DNA of 23,056 nucleotides from an uncultured Ruminococcus sp. (GCA_945867875.1 CAMBJF010000016.1:1-23056), one strand, 5' to 3'; positions 7,249-14,995 are shown, numbered from the stretch's first letter. Numbers and translations: made by a program. The notes: a model not told the origin generated them from the sequence alone.

Positions 7249-10134
7249 TCACTTGCCGTAATATCCCTCGATTATCTCCTCCATATGGATACCACGGCTC
7301 GCCTTGTAAAGAACGGCATCGCCCTCACTGAGCTTGAAGCTCAGGTAATTGAGGATCGTTTCCTTGTCCGCTGAATAGCAACAGGGAACGCCCAGTTTCT
7401 CCGCACCCTTTGCGATGTACTGAGCATAGTTTCCGTAGCATACCAGCAGGTCGATGCCCTTTTCAGCGGCATATTCGCCCACCCTTTGGTGAAGCTCAGG
7501 AGAAAGTGTTCCAAGCTCCAGCATATCTCCGAGAACTGCAACTCGCTTGCCTCCCGAAGCGGGCTTTGTGTCGCAGAGAACGTCGATCGCCGCCATCATA
7601 GAGTTTGGAGCGGCATTGTAGCAGTCGATGATAAGGGTCTGACCCTTTCTGTGCTCGATGTGCTGTCGCAGTCCGTCAAGGCGGAAGCTTTCAAGCTTTC
7701 TGCAAACCGCAGTGCCGTCACAGCCTGCCTTTACCGCCGCAGCATATGCAATGAGCGCATCGGTAACGTGGTGTATTCCGGGGCAGGGAAGAACTATCTT
7801 GTCGATAATTTCTCCGTTCTTTGCGATGTCAAATGAAACCTTGTCAGTCTCGGAAACGATATTTTCCGCAGTATAGGTGCATTTTTTGTTCTTAGCGCCG
7901 ACGGTTATGACTTCCCTGTCGGTTATCTTCTCGGTAAGAGGATAAAGCAGCGGGTCATCGCCGTTTATGATAAGGGGAGCAGTAGGCTCTGCGCCTATGA
8001 GTATTTCAAGCTTTGCCTTAAGTATGCCCTCCTGTGAGCCGAGGTTTTCAGCGTGAGACCAGCCGATATTCGTTATCACCGCAATTGTGGGGCGGCAGGT
8101 CTTGGAAAGTCTCTCAATTTCCCCGAAGTGGGACATACCCATTTCAATAACAGCCGCCTTGTGCTGAGGGGAAAGCTTTAAGAGGGTAAAGGGCATACCT
8201 ATCTCATTATTGTGATTGCCCTCGGTTTTCAGGGTGTCATACTTCGAGGAAAGTGCAAGAGCGGTCATTTCCTTGGTGGTGGTCTTGCCCACGCTGCCTG
8301 TTATTCCAACAAGCTTGGGAGTAAATTTTCTTCTGTAATGCGCCGCAATGTCAAGGATAGCACGGTTGGTACTCTCCACAACTATGCAGGGCTCGTCGCT
8401 TACGGGATATTCCGTGATAGCAGCCACAGCGCCCTTTACAACTGCATCGTGAACGAAATTGTGTCCATCGAAGCGGTCGCCTTTGAAAGCGATGAAAATG
8501 CTGCCCGGAGTAATTGTTCTCGTGTCGCTGCTTATACGCTCGGCATTTATGAACCTTGACCCTGTGGGAATGTGATGCTTCTTTCCGCCGCAGGCTTCGC
8601 ATATCTCATCAATGCTCATACCGCTGCAAAGCGAGGCAGTCTCGGCTGTGTCGCCATTGCTCAGAGCCTTCAGAGCCTCAGCGCATATCTCACGCTCATC
8701 AAAATGTATATGAACATTGTCCTTTAAGACCTGATAATCCTCGTGACCCTTGCCCGCAAGAACGATAACATCGCCCTTTTTTGCAATTTTCACAGCGTGG
8801 AAAATAGCGGCTCTTCTGTCGGTTATCCGCTCATATGGGGTTGTGCTGCCGTCAAGCCCCGTGATTATCTCGTCAATTATGGCATCGGGGTCCTCGTTTC
8901 GGGGGTTGTCGGAGGTTATTATAAGATGATCCGCATATTTCGCCGCAGCCTTTGCCATAAGAGGACGCTTTGTCCTGTCACGGTCGCCGCCGCAGCCGAA
9001 GAGACAGATAAGTCTGCCCTCAGTGTTTTCCTTGATAGAGGGGAGCATATTTTCAAGCGCATCGGGAGAATGGGCATAGTCGCATACAATGTAAAAATCC
9101 CTGCCCGTGGGGATATTTTCGCATCTTCCCCTTACGCCGTTAAACGAGTTCACAGCCTCGGTGATAACGCTCATAGGCACATTGAGCTTAGAGCACACCG
9201 CAATAGCCGCAACAGCGTTTGAAACATTATATCCACCCATCATTTTAAGGCTGAACGGGAAGCTCCTGCCGGGAATGCAGAACCAGAAATGGTTTGCGCC
9301 GTCATTGTACTTGATATAGCTTGCATAAACGGAGGTTCCGCCCTTTATGCCGTAGGAATACTTGGGACAGGAAATTTCCCTGTAAAGCCTTGCGCCGTAA
9401 TCGTCCTCGGTGTTGATAAATGCAATTTTGCAGTGATCTGTGAAAAGCTTTTTCTTGGCATTGTAGTAGTTTTCCATAGTGATATGGTAGTCAAGATGAT
9501 CTTCCGTAAGGTTTGTGAAAACCGCACAGGTATATACCGCAGGGCCGATCCTGTTCTGCTCCAGCGCAAATGAGGATACCTCCATAACGCAGTATTTGCA
9601 GCCCTTATCCACCATTGTTCGGAAAATCTCATAAAGCTCGAATACCTTGGGGGTTGTGGGGGTGGAGTCGTCTCTTTCCAAAGGCTCATTGCCGCAGAGA
9701 GTGCCCGCAGTGCCGATAAGACCTGCCTTTCCTCCCGCACAGGTGATGATGTGGTGTATCATAGTCGCCATAGTGGTCTTGCCGTTGGTGCCCGTGATGC
9801 CCACAAGAATAAGCTCGTTTTCGGGGTGGTCAAACCACTTTGCCACCATAAGACCGTAGAATTTCTTTGAATCAGCTGTGATTATCTGCTTTGCGCCAAG
9901 GCCAAGGTCCCTTTCGCATACCACAGCCGCTGCGCCCTTATCCAGCATATCCTTAGCCGCATCGTGACCGTCAAATCTTGCGCCCTTGACGCAGATAAAG
10001 ATGTTGCCCTCTTTTACCTTTCTCGTGTCATCGGTAATGCCCGTGATAAGGCAGTCCTTGCCCTTGTATCTGTACTCAGCCGACTTGCCTGCGTCCTTTA
10101 GAAGCTCTGAGAGCTGTTTTGTTATCATACCCAT
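7249..10134 (-). CDS. Fused MurE-MurF ligase (meso-DAP and D-Ala-D-Ala adding)
   Basis: One 961-aa reading frame holds two complete Mur ligases. Residues 1 to about 490 are MurE: P-loop TGTNGKTT (114-121), the presumed carbamylated Lys in NAKKKLF, the specificity motif DNPR (410-412 region) and GKGHEDYQ (461-468). DNPR marks addition of meso-diaminopimelate to UDP-MurNAc-L-Ala-D-Glu. Residues from about 505 are MurF, which adds D-Ala-D-Ala: P-loop TGSVGKTT (612-619), GNHNNEIGMPFTLL, NIGWSHAENLGS, YNAAPNSM and the terminal KASRGIHMEE. The linker is only about 15 residues. Met506 begins a MurF-like N-terminus, but no ribosome binding site precedes that codon (8617-8619), which supports one polypeptide. 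MurE has Phe189 where the family usually has His (EVSSHAL). The start at 10134 has a poor Shine-Dalgarno; ATG at 10128 is an alternative. Confidence 0.95.
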   Translation of the reverse strand: MGMITKQLSELLKDAGKSAEYRYKGKDCLITGITDDTRKVKEGNIFICVKGARFDGHDAAKDMLDKGAAAVVCERDLGLGAKQIITADSKKFYGLMVAKWFDHPENELILVGITGTNGKTTMATMIHHIITCAGGKAGLIGTAGTLCGNEPLERDDSTPTTPKVFELYEIFRTMVDKGCKYCVMEVSSFALEQNRIGPAVYTCAVFTNLTEDHLDYHITMENYYNAKKKLFTDHCKIAFINTEDDYGARLYREISCPKYSYGIKGGTSVYASYIKYNDGANHFWFCIPGRSFPFSLKMMGGYNVSNAVAAIAVCSKLNVPMSVITEAVNSFNGVRGRCENIPTGRDFYIVCDYAHSPDALENMLPSIKENTEGRLICLFGCGGDRDRTKRPLMAKAAAKYADHLIITSDNPRNEDPDAIIDEIITGLDGSTTPYERITDRRAAIFHAVKIAKKGDVIVLAGKGHEDYQVLKDNVHIHFDEREICAEALKALSNGDTAETASLCSGMSIDEICEACGGKKHHIPTGSRFINAERISSDTRTITPGSIFIAFKGDRFDGHNFVHDAVVKGAVAAITEYPVSDEPCIVVESTNRAILDIAAHYRRKFTPKLVGITGSVGKTTTKEMTALALSSKYDTLKTEGNHNNEIGMPFTLLKLSPQHKAAVIEMGMSHFGEIERLSKTCRPTIAVITNIGWSHAENLGSQEGILKAKLEILIGAEPTAPLIINGDDPLLYPLTEKITDREVITVGAKNKKCTYTAENIVSETDKVSFDIAKNGEIIDKIVLPCPGIHHVTDALIAYAAAVKAGCDGTAVCRKLESFRLDGLRQHIEHRKGQTLIIDCYNAAPNSMMAAIDVLCDTKPASGGKRVAVLGDMLELGTLSPELHQRVGEYAAEKGIDLLVCYGNYAQYIAKGAEKLGVPCCYSADKETILNYLSFKLSEGDAVLYKASRGIHMEEIIEGYYGK

Positions 10135-10161
10135 AATAATACCGTTCTTTCTGACGATGAA

Positions 10162-12477
10162 TTAGCCTTCGTTCTTGACACGGAATGAAACTTCCACAAC
10201 AGTACCCACAGGGACTATAGTACCCTCAAGATAATTCTGCTGATATGCCACCGCACCTGCGTGCTCGGTAGCACCGTCGCCTGCCTTGAAGTTAATATTG
10301 GCAGATGTAAGGAGTTCATTCACTTCTGATACCGTGTGACCAAGCACATTGGGCACAGTGGTGTATTCCGTCTCGTAATTTTCCTCGGTGTAAAGCACTA
10401 CCTTGCCGTTGTGGGGGATAGAGGAGGAGCGTGAGGGAACCTGAGCCACAACTGTATCGCCCTCACCCACAACATAATAGCGGAGTTCGAGATTTTCAAG
10501 AGTTGTCTTTGCAGCTTCAACGGTCTGACCCTCGACGCTGGGAACGGTAACGTCCAGAGCGGCAAGCTCCTCTTCCGTGTATTCGGGATAGTAGCCGAGA
10601 TAGGGAAGAGCGTCCTTGAAAACTGCGGATACAACGGGAGCGGCAACAAGGCTTCCGTAATATATCTGAGAGCCGTTATGGTCACGTCCCTGAGGCTCAT
10701 CGACCATACAAAGCATAATTATCTCGGGGTCATCGGCGGGAGCAAAGCCCACGTATGAACCAACGTAAAGGTTGTCAACGCCCAGCTCCTTGTTTTTCTG
10801 GAGCTTCTGAGATGTACCTGATTTTCCGCCGATGCGGTAGCCCTTTATGTAAGCGTTTGAACCGCCGTTGTTGTTTACAACGCTTTCAAGCACCTGCCTC
10901 ATCATTGCGGAAGTTTCTTCGGAAATGACCTGTCTGCGGACGGTAGTTTCCTTTGTCTCGATAATGTTTCCGTTGTTGTCCACTATCTTGCTTACAACGT
11001 GGGGCTGTAAGAGATATCCGCCGTTTACAACAGCGGCATATGCGGTTATCATCTGAATGGGCGTAACGGTGTTTGACTGACCGAAGGAGCTTGATGCAAG
11101 CTCAACTATGCCCATATCCTCTTCCTTGACATAAAGACCTGCGGACTCGCCGGGGAGGTCGATCCCCGTAGGCTCGGTAAAGCCGTATGCTCTGAAATAC
11201 TGGCAGAACTTTTCTATGCCAAGGCGCTGACCTATCTGAATGAATGCAGGGTTGCAGGAATTGGTCATAGCGGTGGTGAAGTCCTGAGTTCCGTGAGCAC
11301 CTCTTGTCCAGCAGTGGATATCCCAGTCGGCAACGGTCATAACGCCGTTGCAGGTGAATGTGGAGTTAAGGTCGATCGCCTTTTCTTCAAGAGCGGAAGA
11401 GCCTGTTACTACCTTGAAAACGGAGCCCGGCTCATAAAGCTCGGTGATAGCCTTGTTTTTCCACTGCTTTTCACGAAGCTCCGCATATTTTTCGTTGTAC
11501 GCTTCCTCGTCTCCCTCTTCCTGGAGAGCGGAAAGGATAGCCCTGTCCTTGGCGGAGTAAATGTCGCCTCTGTTGTTTAAGTCAAAGCCGGGAGATGTCG
11601 CCATAGCAAGTATCTCGCCAGTTTTGGCGTTCATCATAATTGCGCAGGCACGGTTGTCAACATTATTCTGCTCAACGCACTTTGCAAGCTCACGCTCGCA
11701 GTAATACTGGAGAGTGGAGTCAATGGTGAGATACAGCGAATTGCCGTCCTTTGCGGCATAAATTTTATCGTTCTTGTATGGCATCTCGTTGCCCTGAGCG
11801 TCATTTGCGGAGATTATCTTGCCGTCAACGCCTGCAAGGTAATCATTGTAATAGGCTTCGATACCGTAAATTCCGTCGCCCTCGTAGTTTGTGAAGCCGA
11901 TAACGGCAGCAGCCATATCGCCCTGAGGATAATATCTCTTGGTGTCCTCCTCGGTGCTAAGAAGGTTTGTGGGCAGGTCTGCATCAGCCGCCTGAGTATT
12001 CAGCTCGCTTACCTTGTCCTTTTCCACCTTGGACGCAACCTTGCTGTACTGCTTGTTCTTGGTGTCCTCGCCGGTGAAAATGCTGATTATCTTTTCCTGG
12101 TCAACGCCCAGAACATCGCTTATGATACGGGCGGTGTCCTTTATCATCTTATCCTTTTTCTCCGCAGGATATTTTTCTTCGTTCAGACCCGTAATTGCGG
12201 AGGGATTTACGATAACATTATAAACCGTGGCGGACTGGGCAAGGATTTTGCCGTTTGAATCATAGATACTTCCTCTGTTTGCCTCCACCGTGGTGCTCTT
12301 GAACTGGCTGTCATTCGCCATAGCGGCATATTTGTCGTGCTGGGTCACAGATGTGTTGAAAAGATTGATAAACAGAACGCCCGAACCCGCCAGAGTGAGC
12401 AGGGATACCACGCCGAGTCTTCTGCGCATTGATCTTGTGGGCTGATAGGATTGTTTTACAGGCTTTTTTGCAGGCAA
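10162..12477 (-). CDS. Class B penicillin-binding protein with two PASTA domains, TTG start
   Basis: Monofunctional D,D-transpeptidase that crosslinks septal peptidoglycan with FtsW; family of PbpB/SpoVD/FtsI. From the TTG at 12475-12477 it is 771 aa: basic cytoplasmic stretch, one membrane anchor (about 21-40), a dimerisation domain beginning near EANRGSIYDSNG, then the transpeptidase with SVFK (active Ser352), SCN (407-409) and KSGTS (from 552). Two PASTA repeats follow (about 643-700 and 706-765). An in-frame ATG exists 30 codons earlier at 12567, but it lacks a ribosome binding site, whereas CCTCCTT (12486-12492) gives AAGGAGG exactly 8 nt before the TTG. Bacillus has both pbpB and spoVD at this point; only one gene is here. 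The PASTA pair fits PbpB, although SpoVD cannot be excluded. Confidence 0.93.
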   Translation of the reverse strand: MPAKKPVKQSYQPTRSMRRRLGVVSLLTLAGSGVLFINLFNTSVTQHDKYAAMANDSQFKSTTVEANRGSIYDSNGKILAQSATVYNVIVNPSAITGLNEEKYPAEKKDKMIKDTARIISDVLGVDQEKIISIFTGEDTKNKQYSKVASKVEKDKVSELNTQAADADLPTNLLSTEEDTKRYYPQGDMAAAVIGFTNYEGDGIYGIEAYYNDYLAGVDGKIISANDAQGNEMPYKNDKIYAAKDGNSLYLTIDSTLQYYCERELAKCVEQNNVDNRACAIMMNAKTGEILAMATSPGFDLNNRGDIYSAKDRAILSALQEEGDEEAYNEKYAELREKQWKNKAITELYEPGSVFKVVTGSSALEEKAIDLNSTFTCNGVMTVADWDIHCWTRGAHGTQDFTTAMTNSCNPAFIQIGQRLGIEKFCQYFRAYGFTEPTGIDLPGESAGLYVKEEDMGIVELASSSFGQSNTVTPIQMITAYAAVVNGGYLLQPHVVSKIVDNNGNIIETKETTVRRQVISEETSAMMRQVLESVVNNNGGSNAYIKGYRIGGKSGTSQKLQKNKELGVDNLYVGSYVGFAPADDPEIIMLCMVDEPQGRDHNGSQIYYGSLVAAPVVSAVFKDALPYLGYYPEYTEEELAALDVTVPSVEGQTVEAAKTTLENLELRYYVVGEGDTVVAQVPSRSSSIPHNGKVVLYTEENYETEYTTVPNVLGHTVSEVNELLTSANINFKAGDGATEHAGAVAYQQNYLEGTIVPVGTVVEVSFRVKNEG

Positions 12478-12561
12478 GATATTTTCCTCCTTGTTTACCC
12501 CTATTTGTACTGCCCCGTCGGCGTTTGATGATTTTTGTAAAACTGTCGTATAAGTGCAAGA

Positions 12562-12596
12562 ACGCATGATCCGTTTGCACAGAAGCGGTCATGCGT
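12562..12596 (-). repeat. Stem-loop in the leader of the PBP gene
   Basis: Arms at 12562-12573 and 12586-12596 (ACGCATGATCCG and CGGTCATGCGT) pair over about 11 bp with one bulged base and a 12-nt loop. It lies in the 142-bp gap between the ftsL-like gene and the TTG start of the PBP gene. There is no T-run after it on either strand, so it is not an intrinsic terminator. It would sit at the very 5' end of a transcript from the TGATATAAT element just upstream. Confidence 0.6.
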
Positions 12597-12603
12597 CAGA
12601 GCT

Positions 12604-12612
12604 ATTATATCA
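12604..12612 (-). promoter_or_regulatory. Possible extended -10 promoter before the PBP gene
   Basis: The minus strand reads TGATATAAT just after the ftsL-like stop codon. It is a perfect extended -10 but lacks a recognisable -35 within the end of the upstream gene. The expected start (about 12597) would give a leader of about 120 nt beginning with the stem-loop at 12562-12596. Confidence 0.45.
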
Positions 12613-12619
12613 TATTTCC

Positions 12620-13105
12620 TTAACCCTTAAGGTATTCCACAAAGCTGTCAAAAGCGGTCTTTATCTTTTTGATGATGCCTGTGTCCTTGTCGGGTATCTC
12701 TACCTTGTTTCCGCTTTCAAGGCTTACATATTCCACCTGAGCATTGTCAAGCTTCTGCATTCCCAGAACATTCTCAGCGTAGTCCTCGACTACCTTCTGA
12801 GAGCTTTTCTGCTCAAGTCTTGTTGCCATACTTACATTTTCCTGCTCAAGAGCACGTACTGTTGATTCCTCGTCAACGATAGCGGCGTGAACAGCGGCAA
12901 TATTAGCCTTTGAGGTGATGCAGAATGAGAGCATAGCACCCGCCATAATAATGAGGAGCACCAGCATAGGTGTTGCAATAACAGGTTTGGGCTTTGCGGC
13001 AGCGGCACTGCGGCTTTTGATGTTCTGCTGGCGCTGATTAGCCCTTTCCTCGTAATTTTCATATCTTGAAAGGTCGTAGGCGAGGTTTGAATTTCTGTCT
13101 GCCAT
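12620..13105 (-). CDS. ftsL: FtsL-like septum formation protein
   Basis: Small bitopic protein of the FtsL/DivIC type, a coiled-coil partner of DivIB that activates FtsW and its PBP. The 161-aa product has a charged cytoplasmic N-terminus (1-42), one membrane helix (about 43-64), a heptad-like helix with Glu/Ala/Leu pattern (about 70-105), then AENVLGMQKLDNAQVEYVSL, which resembles the short motif after the coiled coil in FtsL/FtsB proteins. The tail is charged. ATG at 13105 follows a GGAAGGA-type site. It lies 34 bp after rsmH and before the PBP gene, exactly where ftsL sits in other dcw clusters. Sequence conservation in this family is poor, so the name depends mainly on position and topology. 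Confidence 0.82.
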   Translation of the reverse strand: MADRNSNLAYDLSRYENYEERANQRQQNIKSRSAAAAKPKPVIATPMLVLLIIMAGAMLSFCITSKANIAAVHAAIVDEESTVRALEQENVSMATRLEQKSSQKVVEDYAENVLGMQKLDNAQVEYVSLESGNKVEIPDKDTGIIKKIKTAFDSFVEYLKG

Positions 13106-13139
13106 AAGTATCCTTCCTTTCCTTTAAACGTTTGAAAAA

Positions 13140-14060
13140 TTATAGCTTTTCGATTATCCTGAGCTTTGCGCTGCGGCTTCTCGGATTGGCTTCAAGCTCC
13201 TCCTCCGAAGCTTCCGCAGGCTTTCTGCTCACAAGCTTTCCCTTGGGCTTGTTCCCGCATACGCATACGGGAAAATCGGGGGGACAGGTGCAGCCCTTGC
13301 ACCAGCCAGCAAATCTCTGCTTCACAATTCTGTCCTCGAGGGAGTGGAAAGTGATGATGCAGAAGCGGCCGCCCGTTTTCAACATCTCAAAGCCCTCGTC
13401 AAGAGCCTTGTCAAGATGGTCAAATTCGCAGTTGACGGCAATTCTTATTGCCTGAAATGTCTTTTTGCAGGGGTTCTTGTCACGTCTGAACTTTGCGGGA
13501 ACGCCCTCACGGACGATATCCGCAAGCTCTCCGGTTGTCTCGATGGGCTTTTCTTCCCTGTGACGTATGATAGCGTCGGCGATCCTCGGAGCAAATTTCT
13601 CCTCGCCGTATTCGTAAAGTATCTTGGTAAGCTGGCTGTGGGAGTATTCGTTTACTATATCCCTTGCGGAAATACCCTCCTTTGACATTCTCATATCAAG
13701 AGGAGCATCGGCGTGATAGGAAAAGCCTCTTTCGGCGGTGTCCAGCTGATATGACGACACGCCAAGGTCAAGGAGTATGCCATCGACCTTTTCAACGCCC
13801 TGTTCTTCAAGCAACGCCTTCATATCCGAGTAATTTCCCTTTATGACCTTTGCCCTGAGACCACTGAGTCTCTCCGAAGCGGTCATAACAGCGTCAGGGT
13901 CACGGTCGATTCCGTAAAGCATTCCCGTGTCGAGACGCTTGGCGATTTCCCGTGAATGACCCGCTCCGCCGCAGGTGCCGTCGATATAAATGCCGTCGGG
14001 CTTTATGTCAAGCCCCTCAAGGCACTCATTTAACATAACGGGTATATGATTAAATTCCAT
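13140..14060 (-). CDS. rsmH: 16S rRNA m4C1402 methyltransferase RsmH (MraW)
   Basis: S-adenosylmethionine-dependent enzyme that N4-methylates C1402 of 16S rRNA in the ribosomal P site. The 306-aa protein opens with HIPVMLNECLEGL, then the SAM-binding YIDGTCGGAGHS (25-36), LDLGVSSYQLD (97-107), RGFSYHADAPLDMRMS (111-126) and HSLEDRIVKQRF (239-250). A cysteine cluster, CKGCTCPP then CVCG (Cys254, 257, 259, 266, 268), follows and looks like a metal site; similar clusters occur in other Firmicute RsmH proteins. It starts 25 bp after mraZ. The best AAAGGA is about 14 nt before the ATG, so initiation may rely on coupling with mraZ (inference). Confidence 0.97.
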   Translation of the reverse strand: MEFNHIPVMLNECLEGLDIKPDGIYIDGTCGGAGHSREIAKRLDTGMLYGIDRDPDAVMTASERLSGLRAKVIKGNYSDMKALLEEQGVEKVDGILLDLGVSSYQLDTAERGFSYHADAPLDMRMSKEGISARDIVNEYSHSQLTKILYEYGEEKFAPRIADAIIRHREEKPIETTGELADIVREGVPAKFRRDKNPCKKTFQAIRIAVNCEFDHLDKALDEGFEMLKTGGRFCIITFHSLEDRIVKQRFAGWCKGCTCPPDFPVCVCGNKPKGKLVSRKPAEASEEELEANPRSRSAKLRIIEKL

Positions 14061-14085
14061 ACTAAATAAAATTATCCTTTATAAA

Positions 14086-14514
14086 TCAGAATGCAAGGGA
14101 GTCGATAGCCTCAGCAAGCTCTTCATCGGAGAACTTGGAGTTCATTTCCTCGTATCTTGCGCTGTCCCATATCTCGGCTCTGTTAAGGTTGCCGATAACG
14201 GTGATGTCGTGGTCAAGACCTGCGTGGTCTCTGAGATTCTGTGGGATAAGGATTCGACCCTGCTTGTCGGTCTCGGCAACAATGGCGTTTGCGGCATATT
14301 TTCTTATAGCCGCCTTTGCCACAGGACCCGAAAGAGTTCTGAGCTGTTCGGTGAAATTCTCCCATTCCTCGTTGGAATAAACGTAAAGGCAGCCTTCAAG
14401 GCCGATAGTGATGACAAAGTTCACGCCGAGCTGTTCTCTGAGCCTGCCGGGGAAAGCCATTCTGCCCTTGGCGTCCATAGTATGGTTGTAGGTTCCCATA
14501 AGCGGAGCGTGCAT
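14086..14514 (-). CDS. mraZ: Transcriptional regulator MraZ
   Basis: First gene of the dcw cluster; a ring-forming DNA-binding protein that controls its own operon in the bacteria studied. Two SpoVT/AbrB-like halves are visible, each with the D-K/A-x-G-R signature: GTYNHTMDAKGRMAFPGRLR near the start and ETDKQGRILIPQNLRDHAGL in the middle. From the ATG at 14514 it is 142 aa, the usual length. The ATG three codons earlier (14523) is only one base from the AAAGGA site, while 14514 is 9 nt from it, so 14514 is preferred. Its promoter at 14633-14661 is overlaid just downstream by three GTGGTG repeats, which fits autoregulation. Confidence 0.96.
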   Translation of the reverse strand: MHAPLMGTYNHTMDAKGRMAFPGRLREQLGVNFVITIGLEGCLYVYSNEEWENFTEQLRTLSGPVAKAAIRKYAANAIVAETDKQGRILIPQNLRDHAGLDHDITVIGNLNRAEIWDSARYEEMNSKFSDEELAEAIDSLAF

Positions 14515-14555
14515 TGCCGTCATTCCTTTCGTTTAAAAGTCTTGGTAAATCATCA

Positions 14556-14586
14556 TTTCAACAGCCGATTCAACAGCTTGTTGAAA
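14556..14586. repeat. Inverted repeat in the mraZ leader
   Basis: TTTCAACA (14556-14563) and TGTTGAAA (14579-14586) are perfect 8-base arms around a 15-nt loop. The loop repeats TTCAACAGC (14557-14565 and 14569-14577), allowing an alternative small hairpin CAACA-GCT-TGTTG. It lies between the MraZ boxes and the mraZ ribosome binding site, so it would be in the untranslated leader. Function unknown. Confidence 0.45.
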
Positions 14587-14588
14587 CT

Positions 14589-14625
14589 CACCACTTTTCA
14601 CCACAAAATGGGTTAAATTCACCAC
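14589..14625 (-). promoter_or_regulatory. MraZ-box repeats (three GTGGTG) at the mraZ start
   Basis: On the minus strand GTGGTG occurs at 14620-14625, 14599-14604 and 14589-14594, spaced 21 and 10 bp, about two helical turns and one. Tandem TGG-containing repeats at about 10-bp spacing upstream of mraZ are the known binding sites of MraZ. They begin within about 8 bp of the -10 element, covering the expected start of transcription. Confidence 0.75.
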
Positions 14626-14632
14626 TATGCTA

Positions 14633-14661
14633 ATTATACACTATTTGTAACCAAATTGCAA
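14633..14661 (-). promoter_or_regulatory. Main dcw promoter (mraZ)
   Basis: TTGCAA (14656-14661) and TATAAT (14633-14638) are 17 nt apart on the minus strand, close to the sigma-A consensus. The predicted start is near 14626, giving an mraZ leader of about 110 nt. It is the only strong promoter before the first ten dcw genes. Confidence 0.82.
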
Positions 14662-14800
14662 CCTTTACAGCCTAACTTAAAGGACAAATAAATCAAGAAA
14701 ATAGAACCCAATATTTGAGCATTTTGACGAAAATAACATATCAAAACGTATAATTTAAGCGAAATTTGCACTGTGTATAATAATCCGCAAACACTCATTT

Positions 14801-14816
14801 GTGGTGAAAAGTGGTG
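14801..14816 (+). promoter_or_regulatory. Second MraZ-box pair, opposite orientation
   Basis: GTGGTG at 14801-14806 and 14811-14816 on the plus strand. The 18-base segment 14801-14818 is identical to the reverse complement of 14587-14604 at the mraZ promoter. A TATAAT lies 20 bp before it (14776-14781) without a good -35. It may be a second MraZ operator facing the HD gene. Confidence 0.55.
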
Positions 14817-14966
14817 AGAATTTTGCAGAATGCAGTGTAACCGAAATGTAATCCTTGTGACCGATTTGAAATATATTCTGCCCCTGTTTTGCAAAAATAT
14901 CAAAATTCGCTGTAAACGTCTTCAATATTGCCCAACATTTTTATTGAAAAATGTACATAATAACTA

Positions 14967-14995
14967 TTGCAAAATGATACGAGTGCTGTTATAAT
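14967..14995 (+). promoter_or_regulatory. Promoter of the HD-domain gene
   Basis: TTGCAA (14967-14972) and TATAAT (14990-14995) are 17 nt apart, the same -35 and -10 hexamers as the mraZ promoter but on the other strand. The expected start is near 15002, leaving a leader of about 107 nt before the gene at 15109. Confidence 0.78.

Noticed and set aside
12562..12596. Stem-loop before the PBP gene as a terminator of the ftsL-like gene
   Set aside because: No T-run follows on the minus strand, and the genes around it need to be read through in the cluster.
14634..14903. 89-codon minus-strand frame in the mraZ-HD gap
   Set aside because: It overlaps the mraZ promoter and both sets of MraZ boxes, has no ribosome binding site, and its product looks like translated A/T-rich non-coding DNA.
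14935..14954. ACATTTTT/AAAAATGT hairpin as an intrinsic terminator
   Set aside because: The stem is almost all A/T and no gene ends before it; its T-run is inside the stem. More likely promoter-upstream DNA.
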